From Pseudomonas solani (GTDB taxonomy: Bacteria; Pseudomonadota; Gammaproteobacteria; Pseudomonadales; Pseudomonadaceae): DNA of 64,000 nt. A program made the position numbers and the translations under genes. Below the pieces are notes generated by a model. The model searched no databases. It saw nothing but the letters and a program-made list of their open reading frames with translations, and was not told the DNA's origin. Positions within the stretch are counted from its first letter, which is position 1. Each line of letters begins with the position of its first letter. The stretch is taken from assembly GCF_026072635.1 (NCBI RefSeq), contig NZ_AP023081.1, forward strand, positions 6,444,501 through 6,508,500, given 5' to 3'. Below, in pieces: positions 16,492-24,940 of this stretch.

Positions 16492-18398
16492 ATGATGCAA
16501 TGCCCTCCCGCCAGCCTCCGCGCCGTGCCGCCCGCATTGACCGTGAAACCGCGCCTGCTCCGCCACCTCTCGCTGACCCTGCTGCTGGTCCTGGCCATGT
16601 TCGGCGTCGGCTGGGTCGGCTACCACCTCAGCGAGCTCTCCGGCATCCGCGCCCTGCGCGAGAACGGCGAACGCCAGCTGGAACTCCACGCCCGCGCCGT
16701 GGAGAGCGAAATCAACCGCTACACCTACCTGCCCAGCCTGCTGGAGCTGGAATCCAGCGTCAGCCACCTGCTGCTCAACCCCACGCCCTACCGGCGCAAC
16801 CTGGTCAACGACTACCTCGAAGGGCTCAACCGCCTCAGCGGCAACCGCGCCATCTTCCTCCTCGACACCAACGGCCGCGTGCTGGCCACCAGCAACTGGC
16901 GCGACGCCGACAGCTTCCTGGGTGAAGACCTGGCCTTCCGCGCCTACTTCCAGCAAGCGATGAAGGGCGAGCCCGGGCGCTTCTACGGCATCGGCAGCAC
17001 CACGGGCGAGGCCGGCTACTACCTGGCCCACGGCCTGCGCTACGAAGGCCGCATCATCGGCGTCGCGGTGGTCAAGGTGAAACTCGAGGCGCTGCAGGAG
17101 CGCTGGGAAAAGGCCCGTCTGCAGGCCTTCGTCAGCGACGAGAACGGCATCATCATCCTCTCCAGCGACCCGGTCCTGCGCATGAAGGCCATCCGCGCGC
17201 TCTCCGCCGAAGACAAGGAGCGCCTGGCCCGCAGCCTGCAATACCACTGGTGGGCGCTCAACGAATGGCAGCCGCGTTCGCGCCAGGACCTGGGCGACGG
17301 CCTGGAAACCCTCAGCTTCGCCTCGCCCCTGCCCGACGGCGGCGAGCAGGAGATCGCCTACCTGGCGCAGAGCCGGCCGCTCAGCGACACCCCCTGGCAC
17401 TTCAGCCTGCTCTCGCCCCTGGCCGACCTGCGCCGCGAGGCCGTCATCCACGGCCTGCTGGCCGCCGCCGGCCTGGCCCTGCTGGCCTTCCTCGCCATCG
17501 CCTGGAACGAGCGGCGCAAGGTGCTCGCCACCCGCCTCGCCGCCCGCGAGGCGCTGCTCCAGGCCAACAACGAACTGGAACGCAAGATCGCCGAACGCAC
17601 CCAGGACCTGCGCTCCAGCAACCAGCGCCTGATGGGCGAGATCCGCGAACGCCGGCAGACCGAGGAGAACTTGCGCAAGGCCCAGGACGGACTGGTCCAG
17701 GCCGGCAAGCTGGCGGTGATCGGGCAGATGTCCACCAGCATCGCCCACGAACTCAACCAGCCCCTGGCCGCCCTGCGCACCCTCTCCGGCAACACCGTGC
17801 GCTTCCTCCAGCGCGGCGCGCTGGACGTGGCCAGCACCAACCTCACCGCCATCAACGAGCTGGTCGATCGCATGGGCCGCATCACCGCCAGCCTGCGCGC
17901 CTTCGCCCGGCGCGCCGACGACCATGGCCAGGCCAGCCTGGGCAAGGCCGTGGACGCGGCGCTGTTCATCCTCCACACGCGCCTGGAACACACCCCGCTG
18001 ACCCTGCACCGCGCCTTCGCCGATGCCCGCCTGGCCATCGACCAGACCCGCCTGGAGCAGATCCTGGTCAACCTCATCGCCAACGCCCTTGACGCCATGA
18101 GCGGGCAGGCCGACTGCCAGCTCTGGCTCGACGGCCACGACCAAGACGGCACCTACATCCTCCGCGTGCGCGACAACGGCCCCGGCATCTCCCCGGCCGT
18201 GCGCGAGCACCTGTTCGAACCCTTCTTCACCACCAAGCCCGGCGAACACGGCCTGGGCCTTGGCCTCACCCTGTCCGCCAGCCTCGCCACCGCCGCCGGT
18301 GGCAGCCTCGGCGTGCAACACCCCGAGGACGGCGGCACGGCCTTCGAGCTGCGCCTGCCGCAGATCGCCGCCCCTCCGAAACGAGCCCCCGCCCATGA
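16492..18398 (+). CDS. aauS: Sensor histidine kinase AauS (DctB-like), 3' end frameshifted as sequenced
   Basis: A DctB/NtrB-type membrane kinase that senses acidic amino acids and phosphorylates AauR. An N-terminal helix (about 22-45) and a second near 320 flank a periplasmic Cache-type domain. A coiled segment follows, then the phosphoacceptor His at about 419 (SIAHELNQPLAALRT) and the ATPase boxes DNGPGISP and GLGLGLTLS. As sequenced, the frame misses its stop and runs through aauR in the wrong frame to 19755. One extra C in the CCCCC run at 18386-18390 would end the protein at a TGA overlapping the aauR ATG, giving about 635 residues. That overlap is normal for such pairs, so I place the true end there. 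Confidence 0.85.
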
Positions 18399-19717
18399 CC
18401 GAGCCGCTCAGCGTCCTTATCGTCGAAGACGACCCCCACGTCCTGCTCGGCTGCCAGCAGGCACTGGCCCTGGAAGACATCCCCAGCATCGGTGTCGCCA
18501 GCGCCGAGGAAGCCCTCAAGCAGATCGGCACCGACTTCGCCGGCATCGTCATCAGCGACATCCGCCTGCCGGGCATCGACGGCCTCGAGCTGCTCGCCCG
18601 CCTCAAGGCCCGCGACCGCAGCCTGCCGGTGGTGCTGATCACCGGCCACGGCGACATCTCCATGGCGGTGGGCGCCATGCGCGACGGCGCCTACGACTTC
18701 ATGGAGAAGCCCTTCTCCCCCGAACGCCTGGTGGAGGTCACCCGCCGCGCGCTGGAGCAGCGCGGCCTGGCCCGCGAAGTCACCGCCCTGCGCCGCCAAC
18801 TGGCCGGGCGCCAGTCCCTGGAGCAACGCATCATCGGCCGCTCGCCGGCCATGCAGGCTCTGCGCGAGCTGATCGCCAACGTCGCCGACACCGCCGCCAA
18901 CGTGCTGATCGAAGGCGAAACCGGCACCGGCAAGGAGCTGGTCGCCCGCTGCCTGCACGACTACAGCCGGCGCCAGCCCCAGCAGTTCGTCGCGCTCAAC
19001 TGCGGCGGCCTGCCGGAGAACCTCTTCGACAGCGAAATCTTCGGCCACGAGGCCCACGCCTTCACCGGCGCCGGCAAGCGCCGCATCGGCAAGATCGAGC
19101 ACGCCCACAACGGCACCCTGTTCCTCGACGAGATCGAGAGCATGCCCATGAACCTGCAGATCAAGTTCCTCCGCGTGCTGCAGGAGCAGACCCTGGAGCG
19201 CCTCGGCTCCAACCAGCCGATCCCGGTGGACTGCCGCGTGGTCGCCGCCACCAAGGCCGACCTCGACGAACAGGGCAAGGCCGGCCAGTTCCGCAGCGAC
19301 CTCTACTACCGCCTCAACGTGGTGACCCTGGAACTGCCGCCGCTGCGCGACCGACGCGAAGACATCCTGCTGCTGTTCGACCACTTCCTGCAGCTCGCCT
19401 CGCTGCGCTTCGACCGCGCCATGCCGGAGATCGACCGCGCCACCGTCTCCAGCCTCATGGCCCACGATTGGCCGGGCAACGTGCGCGAACTGCGCAACGT
19501 CGCCGAGCGCTACGCCCTTGGCCTCCCCGTGTTCAAGAAGACCGGCCTGGCCCTGGACGGCAACGAACCCAGCTTCGCCGAAGCCGTGGAAGCCTTCGAA
19601 CGCAACCTCCTCGGCGACGCCCTGGAACGCCACGGCGGCAACCTCAGCCAGGCCGCCATCGCCCTCGGCATGGCCAAGACCACCCTGTTCGACAAGGTCA
19701 AGAAATACGGCCTCTGA
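18395..19717 (+). CDS. aauR: Sigma-54-dependent response regulator AauR (DctD-like)
   Basis: A 440-residue NtrC-class regulator. The receiver domain has acidic pocket E11-D12-D13 and phosphoacceptor D55 (VISDIRLPG). The AAA+ domain shows Walker A GETGTGKE, Walker B LFLDEIE and the arginine region LRDRREDI. The C-terminal Fis-type helix-turn-helix is GGNLSQAAIALGMAKTTLFDKVKK. The sigma-54 contact loop reads HAFTGA where the usual motif is GAFTGA. It should activate the sigma-54 promoter upstream of aatJ by binding the palindrome at 12993. It overlaps the presumed aauS stop. Confidence 0.92.
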   Translation: MTEPLSVLIVEDDPHVLLGCQQALALEDIPSIGVASAEEALKQIGTDFAGIVISDIRLPGIDGLELLARLKARDRSLPVVLITGHGDISMAVGAMRDGAYDFMEKPFSPERLVEVTRRALEQRGLAREVTALRRQLAGRQSLEQRIIGRSPAMQALRELIANVADTAANVLIEGETGTGKELVARCLHDYSRRQPQQFVALNCGGLPENLFDSEIFGHEAHAFTGAGKRRIGKIEHAHNGTLFLDEIESMPMNLQIKFLRVLQEQTLERLGSNQPIPVDCRVVAATKADLDEQGKAGQFRSDLYYRLNVVTLELPPLRDRREDILLLFDHFLQLASLRFDRAMPEIDRATVSSLMAHDWPGNVRELRNVAERYALGLPVFKKTGLALDGNEPSFAEAVEAFERNLLGDALERHGGNLSQAAIALGMAKTTLFDKVKKYGL

Positions 19718-19751
19718 CCCGTCCCCGGCCAAACCCGGACGCCCTCACCAC

Positions 19752-19837
19752 GTAGGGTGGACCCCGCTCCACCGGTCCACCTTCCGTGCCCGCCGGCCAC
19801 TCCGCCGGTGGATGAAAAAAGCGCCATCCACCCTACG
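19752..19837. repeat. Intact dispersed repeat, GTAGGGTGGACC type
   Basis: An 86-bp imperfect inverted repeat that starts gtagggtggaccccgctcc and ends gccatccaccctac. It is the uninterrupted form of the repeat that carries the IS110 insertion; the preceding bases (ccggccaaacccggacgccc) are also duplicated at about 19911. Both arms contain TCCACC-CT-AC, the core of the IS110 target. A shortened relative lies at 35881-35919. Confidence 0.85.
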
Positions 19838-19873
19838 CCCGCAAGCCGCACGGATGTGGAGGACAGCGCCCCC

Positions 19874-19895
19874 GTGGGAGCGAATTCATTCGCGA
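19874..19895. repeat. Dispersed repeat containing GCGAATTCATTCGC
   Basis: The unit gtgggagcgaattcattcgc recurs in variants at 21274, about 35731, about 58730 and, split by a MITE, at 58868/59353. All copies are intergenic. Confidence 0.75.
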
Positions 19896-19951
19896 TGCCC
19901 TGCCACCGGCCAAACCCGGATGCCCTCGCCACGTAGATACCGTCTTGATCC

Positions 19952-20923
19952 CTAGTGAGCAAGGGCCAGTTTTACGTCGTACGGCTGGCCCGATTTCAAG
20001 ACGCCATAAGCGATGTTCAGCAGCTTACGCATCGCTGCACAGATGATCTGCATGCCGGTCTTGCCCTTGGCTCTGAGGCGTTCTCTCATCGCTTTGATCG
20101 CCCCGTTGTGCTGCAGGGCGCAAACGGCAGGCATGTACAGCCCAGCACGCAGCCGCGATGAGCCCATCTTGGAAATGCGGGTCTGCCCCCGGTACTTACC
20201 AGACTCCTGCAAACGCGGGTTGAGTCCGGCAAAGGCGGTAATCGCGCGGCTGCTGGTGAAGCGATGAGGGTCGCCCAGCTCCGCCAGGATCAGGGCGGCT
20301 GTCTTGTCCGCGATGCCATCGATGCTGGTCAACAGATCACGTTTGCCACGCAGATCCGGGTCATTGTCGATGTGGTCGTTGATGGCCTTGAGGGTTTCCT
20401 CGATCTGTTGCTCGATGTGCCGCAACACTGAGCGGATCGACTCCTGCACGCTGGTATCGGCCACCTCCAGGCGATTGCTCTCCATCTGCTGGATTTCCTG
20501 CAGATCCGCCAGGCGCCGCATCAGTGCTTTCAGGCGCCGTATGGCGCGAGGTTCAGGCTGCCAGGGCCGTAGCTCGTCTTGGTGGCGCTCGCCGTATTCG
20601 GCGATCAGCTTGGCGTCGACCTTGTCAGTTTTCACGCGCTGCAGCTGACTGCGGGCGTAGTGGGCGATCTGCGCAGGGTTGAGGACGCAGACCCGATAGT
20701 TCTGCTCCAGCAGCCATTCGGCCAGGGCTTCATGGTGGATGCCGGTGGCTTCCATCACGACCCAGGCACCCGCCTCGCTGTGCTTGTTCAGCCACTCCTG
20801 CAGCGTGCGAAAGCCCGCCTCGCTGTTGGCCAACTTGGCCTTGGTGCGGTACTTGCCGTTCGCCTGCAGGGTGGCGATATCAAACGTGTGCTTCGCAATG
20901 TCGACACCAATGACACTGGGCAT
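19952..20923 (-). CDS. IS110-family transposase (DEDD recombinase)
   Basis: A 323-residue recombinase. The RuvC-like DEDD domain begins GVDIAKHTFD and continues with VMEATGIHHEALA and KTDKVDAKLIAEY. The C-terminal Tnp domain holds the conserved stretch AITAFAGLNPRLQESGKYRG, then ISKMGSSRLRAGLYMPA, with the serine used as nucleophile in this family. The start at 20923 is chosen for the strong AGGAGG eight bases upstream; an in-frame extension of eight residues lacks support. The gene is intact, so the element may be active. Confidence 0.95.
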   Translation of the reverse strand: MPSVIGVDIAKHTFDIATLQANGKYRTKAKLANSEAGFRTLQEWLNKHSEAGAWVVMEATGIHHEALAEWLLEQNYRVCVLNPAQIAHYARSQLQRVKTDKVDAKLIAEYGERHQDELRPWQPEPRAIRRLKALMRRLADLQEIQQMESNRLEVADTSVQESIRSVLRHIEQQIEETLKAINDHIDNDPDLRGKRDLLTSIDGIADKTAALILAELGDPHRFTSSRAITAFAGLNPRLQESGKYRGQTRISKMGSSRLRAGLYMPAVCALQHNGAIKAMRERLRAKGKTGMQIICAAMRKLLNIAYGVLKSGQPYDVKLALAH

Positions 20924-20944
20924 GTGTGCTCCTCCTGATCGTTC

Positions 20945-21140
20945 CAAATGCGATCATCACTGCACCCGGCCCAACCTTGTGAATGCGAGCTCTGGGCTCA
21001 AGATACCGTTCGGGCTGTTCGAGTGAGTGTGGAGGGGCGGAGCACTATCTACATCGCAGGCTCAGGGCCTAAGGGTGGACACGACTTCCAGCCCCTCCCC
21101 CGATGATCAGTCGGGAACTATTACCCCTGAAGGGGTAGTT
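20945..21140 (-). ncRNA. Predicted IS110 bridge RNA
   Basis: This lies upstream of the transposase on its own strand. Reading 5' to 3' on the minus strand there is a hairpin (21140-21116: AACTACCCC / GGGG..TAGTT), a second hairpin (21115-21099), then a target loop closed by a perfect 8-bp stem (GGAGGGGC at 21098-21091 with GCCCCTCC at 21038-21031). Left target guide GTCCACCCT (21080-21072) is identical to the occupied target plus CT core; right guide AUGUAG (21054-21049) pairs with CTACGT. A donor loop follows: ACGGTATCTTG (21009-20999) is identical to the joined element ends, and ACAAG (20980-20976) is complementary to CTTGT. The guide order matches IS621. The exact RNA ends are not determined. 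Confidence 0.8.
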
Positions 21141-21152
21141 AGTCGAGATACA

Positions 21153-21235
21153 AGGGTGGACCCCGCTCCATCGGTCCACCTTTCGTACTCACCGGCCACT
21201 CCGCTGGTGGATGAAAGGAGCGTCATCCACCCTAC
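21153..21235. repeat. Dispersed repeat split by the IS110 insertion
   Basis: The right-hand part of a GTAGGGTGGACC-type repeat, reading ggtggaccccgctccatcgg and ending gtcatccaccctac. Its missing first bases lie on the other side of the IS, at 19920-19936. Apart from a few substitutions it equals the intact copy at 19752. Confidence 0.85.
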
Positions 21236-21273
21236 AAAGGTGCCACCGCAAAACACCAAGGATGGAAATGGGT

Positions 21274-21299
21274 GTAGGGGCGAATTCATTCGCCCGCTC
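21274..21299. repeat. Dispersed repeat, gtaggggcgaattcattcgc type
   Basis: An uninterrupted copy of the unit that is split by the MITE-like element at 58884-59352. It therefore serves as the reference for that insertion site. Confidence 0.75.
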
Positions 21300-21331
21300 T
21301 TCTGCTGGGCACCGAAAACGAGCCACAAACA

Positions 21332-21359
21332 AAAACGCCGGCCCAGTGGCCGGCGTTTT
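21332..21359 (-). terminator. Intrinsic terminator of the downstream-facing SDR gene
   Basis: A perfect 12-bp inverted repeat AAAACGCCGGCC / GGCCGGCGTTTT with a 4-base loop. On the minus strand it follows the SDR stop by 16 bases and ends in a T-run. Confidence 0.85.
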
Positions 21360-21375
21360 CCTTGTACCCGAGACG

Positions 21376-22125
21376 TCAGGCGGCGAAACCACCGTCGATC
21401 GTCAGGTTGGCACCGGTGATGTAGCCCGCTTCCGGGCCGGCCAGGTAGGCCACGAAGCTGGCGATCTCCTCGGCCTTGCCGTAGCGCGCCAGCGCCATCA
21501 TCTGCTTGAGCGATTCGGCGAAGTCGCCCTCGGCCGGGTTCATGTCGGTATCCACCGGGCCGGGCTGCACGTTGTTCACGGTGATGCCACGGGGGCCCAG
21601 GTCACGGGACAGGCCCTGGGTGAAGCCCGCCACCGCCGCCTTGCTCATGGCGTAGACCGAGCCACCGGCAAAGGGCATACGCTCGGCATTGGTGCTGCCG
21701 ATGGTGATGATGCGGCCACCCTCGCCCATCACCCGGGCGGCTTCCTGGCTGGCGATCACCACGCTGCGCACGTTCACTGCCAGGGTGCGGTCGAGGTCTT
21801 CGATGGCGAATTCCTCGATGGGCGCCACGGCCAGCACGCCGGCGTTGTTCACCAGGATGTCGAGGCGGCCGAAGCTGTCCACGGTGTAGCGGATGGCGCC
21901 GCGCAGGGCCTGCTCGTCGCTGCTGTCGGCCTTGATGGCCAAGGCGCGGCCACCGGCTGCTTCGATGGCTTTCACCACCTCTTCGGCGGCCTGGCCGGAA
22001 GCGGCGTAGGTCAGCGCCACGGCGGCGCCTTCACGGGCCAGGCGCTTGGCGATGGCGGCGCCGATACCGCGGGAACCGCCCTGGATGAATGCAACCTTGC
22101 CGCTGAGCGTTTGAGTCGAGGTCAT
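21376..22125 (-). CDS. SDR family oxidoreductase (3-oxoacyl-ACP reductase-like)
   Basis: A 249-residue classical short-chain dehydrogenase with the glycine motif GGSRGIG near residue 17, NNAG near 90, catalytic Ser (TIGSTNA) and YAMSK. The GPVDTDMNPAEGDFA segment is common in small SDRs often labelled FabG-like. TTGGAGAAC precedes the ATG. It is transcribed away from a LysR regulator, which probably controls it. The substrate is unknown. Confidence 0.9.
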   Translation of the reverse strand: MTSTQTLSGKVAFIQGGSRGIGAAIAKRLAREGAAVALTYAASGQAAEEVVKAIEAAGGRALAIKADSSDEQALRGAIRYTVDSFGRLDILVNNAGVLAVAPIEEFAIEDLDRTLAVNVRSVVIASQEAARVMGEGGRIITIGSTNAERMPFAGGSVYAMSKAAVAGFTQGLSRDLGPRGITVNNVQPGPVDTDMNPAEGDFAESLKQMMALARYGKAEEIASFVAYLAGPEAGYITGANLTIDGGFAA

Positions 22126-22270
22126 GATGGTTCTCCAATTGTCTGTAGGGGGATTCGGGCTTGGCCGGTTGGCTGTTGCTCGATGACGGGGCCAGTATCG
22201 GAGAGAGATTGACAACCGATAAGCCGGCAATCGCTATATTCTTTCGATCCAAACGGTTTACAGTGACGCC

Positions 22271-23218
22271 ATGGGAACCCTGAACAACATCGAATGCTTC
22301 GTCCGCAGCGCTGAGGCTGGCAGCTTTGCCGAGGCCGCACGGCGCCTGGGCCTGACGCCAGCGGCAGTCGGCAAGAACGTGGCGAAACTGGAGCGTGGGC
22401 TGGGAGTGCAGCTGTTCCAGCGTAGTACACGCAGCCTGAAACTCACCGAGGCCGGCGAGCGCTTCCTCATCGAGGTCAGCGGCGGCCTCGCCACCCTCCA
22501 GGGCGCGGTGGCCAACCTCGCCAGCGCGGGCGGCCAGCCGGCGGGCAACCTCAAGGTGAGCATGGGGCTGATGTTCGGCCGCGAATACATCGTGCCGCTG
22601 CTCGAGGGCTTCCTCGCCCGCTATCCCGCCATCGTCCCCGACTGGCATTTCGACAACCGCCAGGTGGACCTCATCGGCGAAGGCTTCGACATCGGCATCG
22701 GCGGCGGTTTCGAGCTGCCCCAGGGGGTGATCGCCCGGCAGATCGGCCCGGGGCATCGCGTGCTGCTGGCCTCACCCAGCTACCTGGAGAAACACCCGCA
22801 GCCACAAGCGCCGGCGGAACTCACCCAGCACGACGGCATCCTCCTGCGTTCACCGCAGACCGGCCGCGTTCGCAACTGGGTGCTGCGCAACGGCAGTGAC
22901 GACCAGTCCCCCATCGACCTGCGGCCGCGCATGCTGATGAGCGACCCGGAAGCCGCCTGCCACGCCGCGTGCATGGGCCTGGGCATCACACTGGTCAGCA
23001 CGGTGCACGCGGTGCACTTCATCGAGCGCGGCCAACTGGTGCGGGTACTGCCGGACTGGCACGTGCTCTCCGACCCGCTGTGCCTCTACTTCAGCGCGCA
23101 GAAGCTGTTGCCGGCCAAGACCCGCGTCTTCATCGACCACGTGGTGCAAGCCTTCCGCGAGCAGGGCCTGGCCGAACGCTTCTCCGCCCAGGGCCCGGCC
23201 TGCGGCGGCCGGGGCTGA
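22271..23218 (+). CDS. LysR family transcriptional regulator
   Basis: A 315-residue regulator. The N-terminal winged helix-turn-helix is NNIECFVRSAEAGSFAEAARRLGLTPAAVGKNVAKLE; the rest is the periplasmic-binding-like effector domain (from about residue 92). It belongs to the large DsdC/PtxR-like group that often sits divergently beside one SDR gene. The 145-base gap to the SDR holds the shared promoters; no convincing T-N11-A palindrome was found. Confidence 0.9.
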   Translation: MGTLNNIECFVRSAEAGSFAEAARRLGLTPAAVGKNVAKLERGLGVQLFQRSTRSLKLTEAGERFLIEVSGGLATLQGAVANLASAGGQPAGNLKVSMGLMFGREYIVPLLEGFLARYPAIVPDWHFDNRQVDLIGEGFDIGIGGGFELPQGVIARQIGPGHRVLLASPSYLEKHPQPQAPAELTQHDGILLRSPQTGRVRNWVLRNGSDDQSPIDLRPRMLMSDPEAACHAACMGLGITLVSTVHAVHFIERGQLVRVLPDWHVLSDPLCLYFSAQKLLPAKTRVFIDHVVQAFREQGLAERFSAQGPACGGRG

Positions 23219-23333
23219 TCGGCACCGTTGCCACTCAGGCAATAGTCATTATCGAAGTGGGTGATTTTTCCGCCCCCGGAGCCGCGGATAACCTTTGTTC
23301 ATCAAAGGACAACGCCACCCCAGGGGGCCCGAA

Positions 23334-23576
23334 ATGAATCGCCTGCTCGCCATCGCACTCGCCGCTACCACCCTCATCCTCGCCGGCTGCGCCAGCCAAC
23401 CGGAGCCGCGCCCGTACACCGATGCCGAGGTCAAGCAGTTCTCCCTGGAGATGCTCAACCGCGCCGGCCTGCCCTACGAGGATTACGAGAAAGTCCGCTC
23501 CGCGCTGATGAACCCCAAGGTCTCCAGCGCCAGCCGCGACTACGAGGCCGCCTTCATCCGCCGCAACGAGGGCTGA
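23334..23576 (+). CDS. Small putative lipoprotein
   Basis: An 80-residue protein with a lipoprotein signal (MNRLLAIALAATTLILAGCAS); the cysteine at about residue 19 would be acylated. The mature part is about 60 charged residues without a motif I know. A G-rich stretch (CAGGGGG) precedes the ATG. It stands alone between the LysR and AHSA1-like genes. The function is unknown. Confidence 0.75.
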   Translation: MNRLLAIALAATTLILAGCASQPEPRPYTDAEVKQFSLEMLNRAGLPYEDYEKVRSALMNPKVSSASRDYEAAFIRRNEG

Positions 23577-23647
23577 ACCCGGGGCTATGCTTTGCGCTCG
23601 ACCGCCTGGCCACCAGGCGGCCACGACCGAGCGAAAGGCCCGCCCCA

Positions 23648-24112
23648 ATGAGCAGCACCGCCTCCCCCACCGCCCATCGCGAATGCGCCACCTCACGGCT
23701 CATCGACGCACCGCCGGCCCGGGTATTCCGCGCCATCGCCAGCCCCGAGCACCTCGCCCGCTGGTGGGGCCCGAACGGCTTCAGCAGCACCTTCGAGCTC
23801 TTCGAATTCCGCCCCGACGGCCACTGGCGCTTCACCCTCCACGGCCCCGACGGCACCGACTACCCCAACCACAACCTGTTCCGCGAGATCACCCCCGGGC
23901 GGGTACTAATCGAACACTTCTCGGACGACCACCACTTCTTCCTCACCATCACCCTCACCCTGGAAGGCACCGGCACGCGGGTGGGCTGGCAGCAGGTCTT
24001 CGACAGCGCGGAACACCGCGAACAGATCGCCACCTTCGTGCTGCCGGCCAACGAGGAAAACCTCGACCGCCTAACCGCCGAAGTGCACAACGTCGACTGG
24101 CCCATGGCCTAA
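23648..24112 (+). CDS. SRPBCC/AHSA1 domain protein
   Basis: A 154-residue protein with the START-like fold: SRLIDAPPARVFRAIASPEHLARWWGPNGF at the N-terminus and a C-terminal helix with the residues VLPANEENLDRL. Members bind hydrophobic ligands or act as Aha1-like factors; in bacteria the function is mostly unknown. No signal peptide is present. It stands alone, with neighbours of unrelated type. Confidence 0.85.
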   Translation: MSSTASPTAHRECATSRLIDAPPARVFRAIASPEHLARWWGPNGFSSTFELFEFRPDGHWRFTLHGPDGTDYPNHNLFREITPGRVLIEHFSDDHHFFLTITLTLEGTGTRVGWQQVFDSAEHREQIATFVLPANEENLDRLTAEVHNVDWPMA

Positions 24113-24183
24113 GCGCCACAGCGCCCGCACCGCTCCCGTAGGATGGCGTAGAGCGCAGCGAAACCCATCGATGCGCCGCCAAC

Positions 24184-24918
24184 TCAGTCCCCCAGGTCCT
24201 CATGGTGATCCGAAAACCCCTGCCGCCAGTAGGCCGCGACGCGCATCGCCTCCTTCGGCTGCCCCTTCTCCACCAGCAGGGCGCGGGAGCGGGTCATCAT
24301 GCCGTGCTCGCCGGCGCCCCAGGCGTAGCCTTCGCCAGTCGGCAGCTGCAGGGCCTGTACGGCGGCGACCAGTTCCTCCGGCGTATCGACCCAGCGCAGG
24401 TCGAGGTTCGCGGCGCTGCGCAAATCGCGGCGGTCGGCCTCGGCCAGCTGCACGATGGCGGTGACGCGGGCGCCGGCCGGCAGCTCCTCCAGGCGGCGGT
24501 GGATCGCCGGCAAGGCGCTGGAGTCGCCCACCAGCAGGTGCCAGTCGTAATCCAGGGGGATGATCATCGAGCCGCGCGGACCGCCGATCAGCGCGGAGTC
24601 GCCCGGCTGCGTGCGCTCGGCCCATTCGCAGGCGCCGCCCTCGCCGTGCAGGGCGAATTCGAGGGTCAGCTCGCGACGTTCAAGATCGAAGTGGCGCGGC
24701 GTGTAGTCGCGGCGGATGAGCTCGCCCTGCTCGTCCACGAACATGAACTTGATGTGGTCGTCGAAGGAGGCGGAAACGAAGTCCGCCAGTTCGTCACCGC
24801 CGAAGGTGACGCTCATGAAATGCGGGCTGATGCGCTCCACGCGGAGCACGTCCAGCTCGCGGCGGCGCAGTTCGTGGCGCACGCGCTGCACGCGGCGGGT
24901 CTGTACGGGTTGGTCCAT
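24184..24918 (-). CDS. Siderophore-interacting FAD protein (ferric-siderophore reductase type)
   Basis: A 244-residue protein of the SIP family (ViuB/YqjH-like). The N-terminal FAD-binding barrel shows RRDYTPRHFDLERRELTLEF; the C-terminal NADPH-binding part shows GDSSALPAIHRRLEEL and WGAGEHGMM. Members reduce ferric siderophores in the cytoplasm to release iron. The start at 24918 is preferred because the alternative ATG at about 24951 lies inside a palindromic operator. A divergent MarR gene probably regulates it. Confidence 0.88.
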   Translation of the reverse strand: MDQPVQTRRVQRVRHELRRRELDVLRVERISPHFMSVTFGGDELADFVSASFDDHIKFMFVDEQGELIRRDYTPRHFDLERRELTLEFALHGEGGACEWAERTQPGDSALIGGPRGSMIIPLDYDWHLLVGDSSALPAIHRRLEELPAGARVTAIVQLAEADRRDLRSAANLDLRWVDTPEELVAAVQALQLPTGEGYAWGAGEHGMMTRSRALLVEKGQPKEAMRVAAYWRQGFSDHHEDLGD

Positions 24919-24940
24919 GGGCTGTTGCTCGCAAGGGATG

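Larger units (their letters stand above)
19937..21152 (-). mobile_element. IS110-family insertion sequence with CT core
   Basis: The 1216-bp body holds one transposase gene on the minus strand and a 230-bp noncoding left end upstream of it. The limits were derived by comparing the flanks with the intact repeat at 19752. Left flank cacgtAG and right flank AGggtggacc rejoin to give exactly the uninterrupted repeat, with one shared AG (CT on the transposase strand) at each end, 19935-19936 and 21153-21154. No terminal inverted repeats and no longer target duplication are seen, as expected for IS110 elements, which recombine a circular form through a dinucleotide core. Confidence 0.88.

Noticed and set aside
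16345..18678. Very long antisense open frame (777 codons) opposite aauS
   Set aside because: It mirrors the high-GC kinase gene, is Gly/Ala/Val/Gln rich and has no family signature. It is a codon-bias shadow.
20924..21153. Terminal inverted repeats for the IS110 element
   Set aside because: None were found. The shared AGATAC near both ends is explained by the CT core and the donor guide instead.
22126..22270. LysR T-N11-A operator in the SDR/LysR gap
   Set aside because: Several weak AT-rich matches exist, but none with convincing dyad symmetry.
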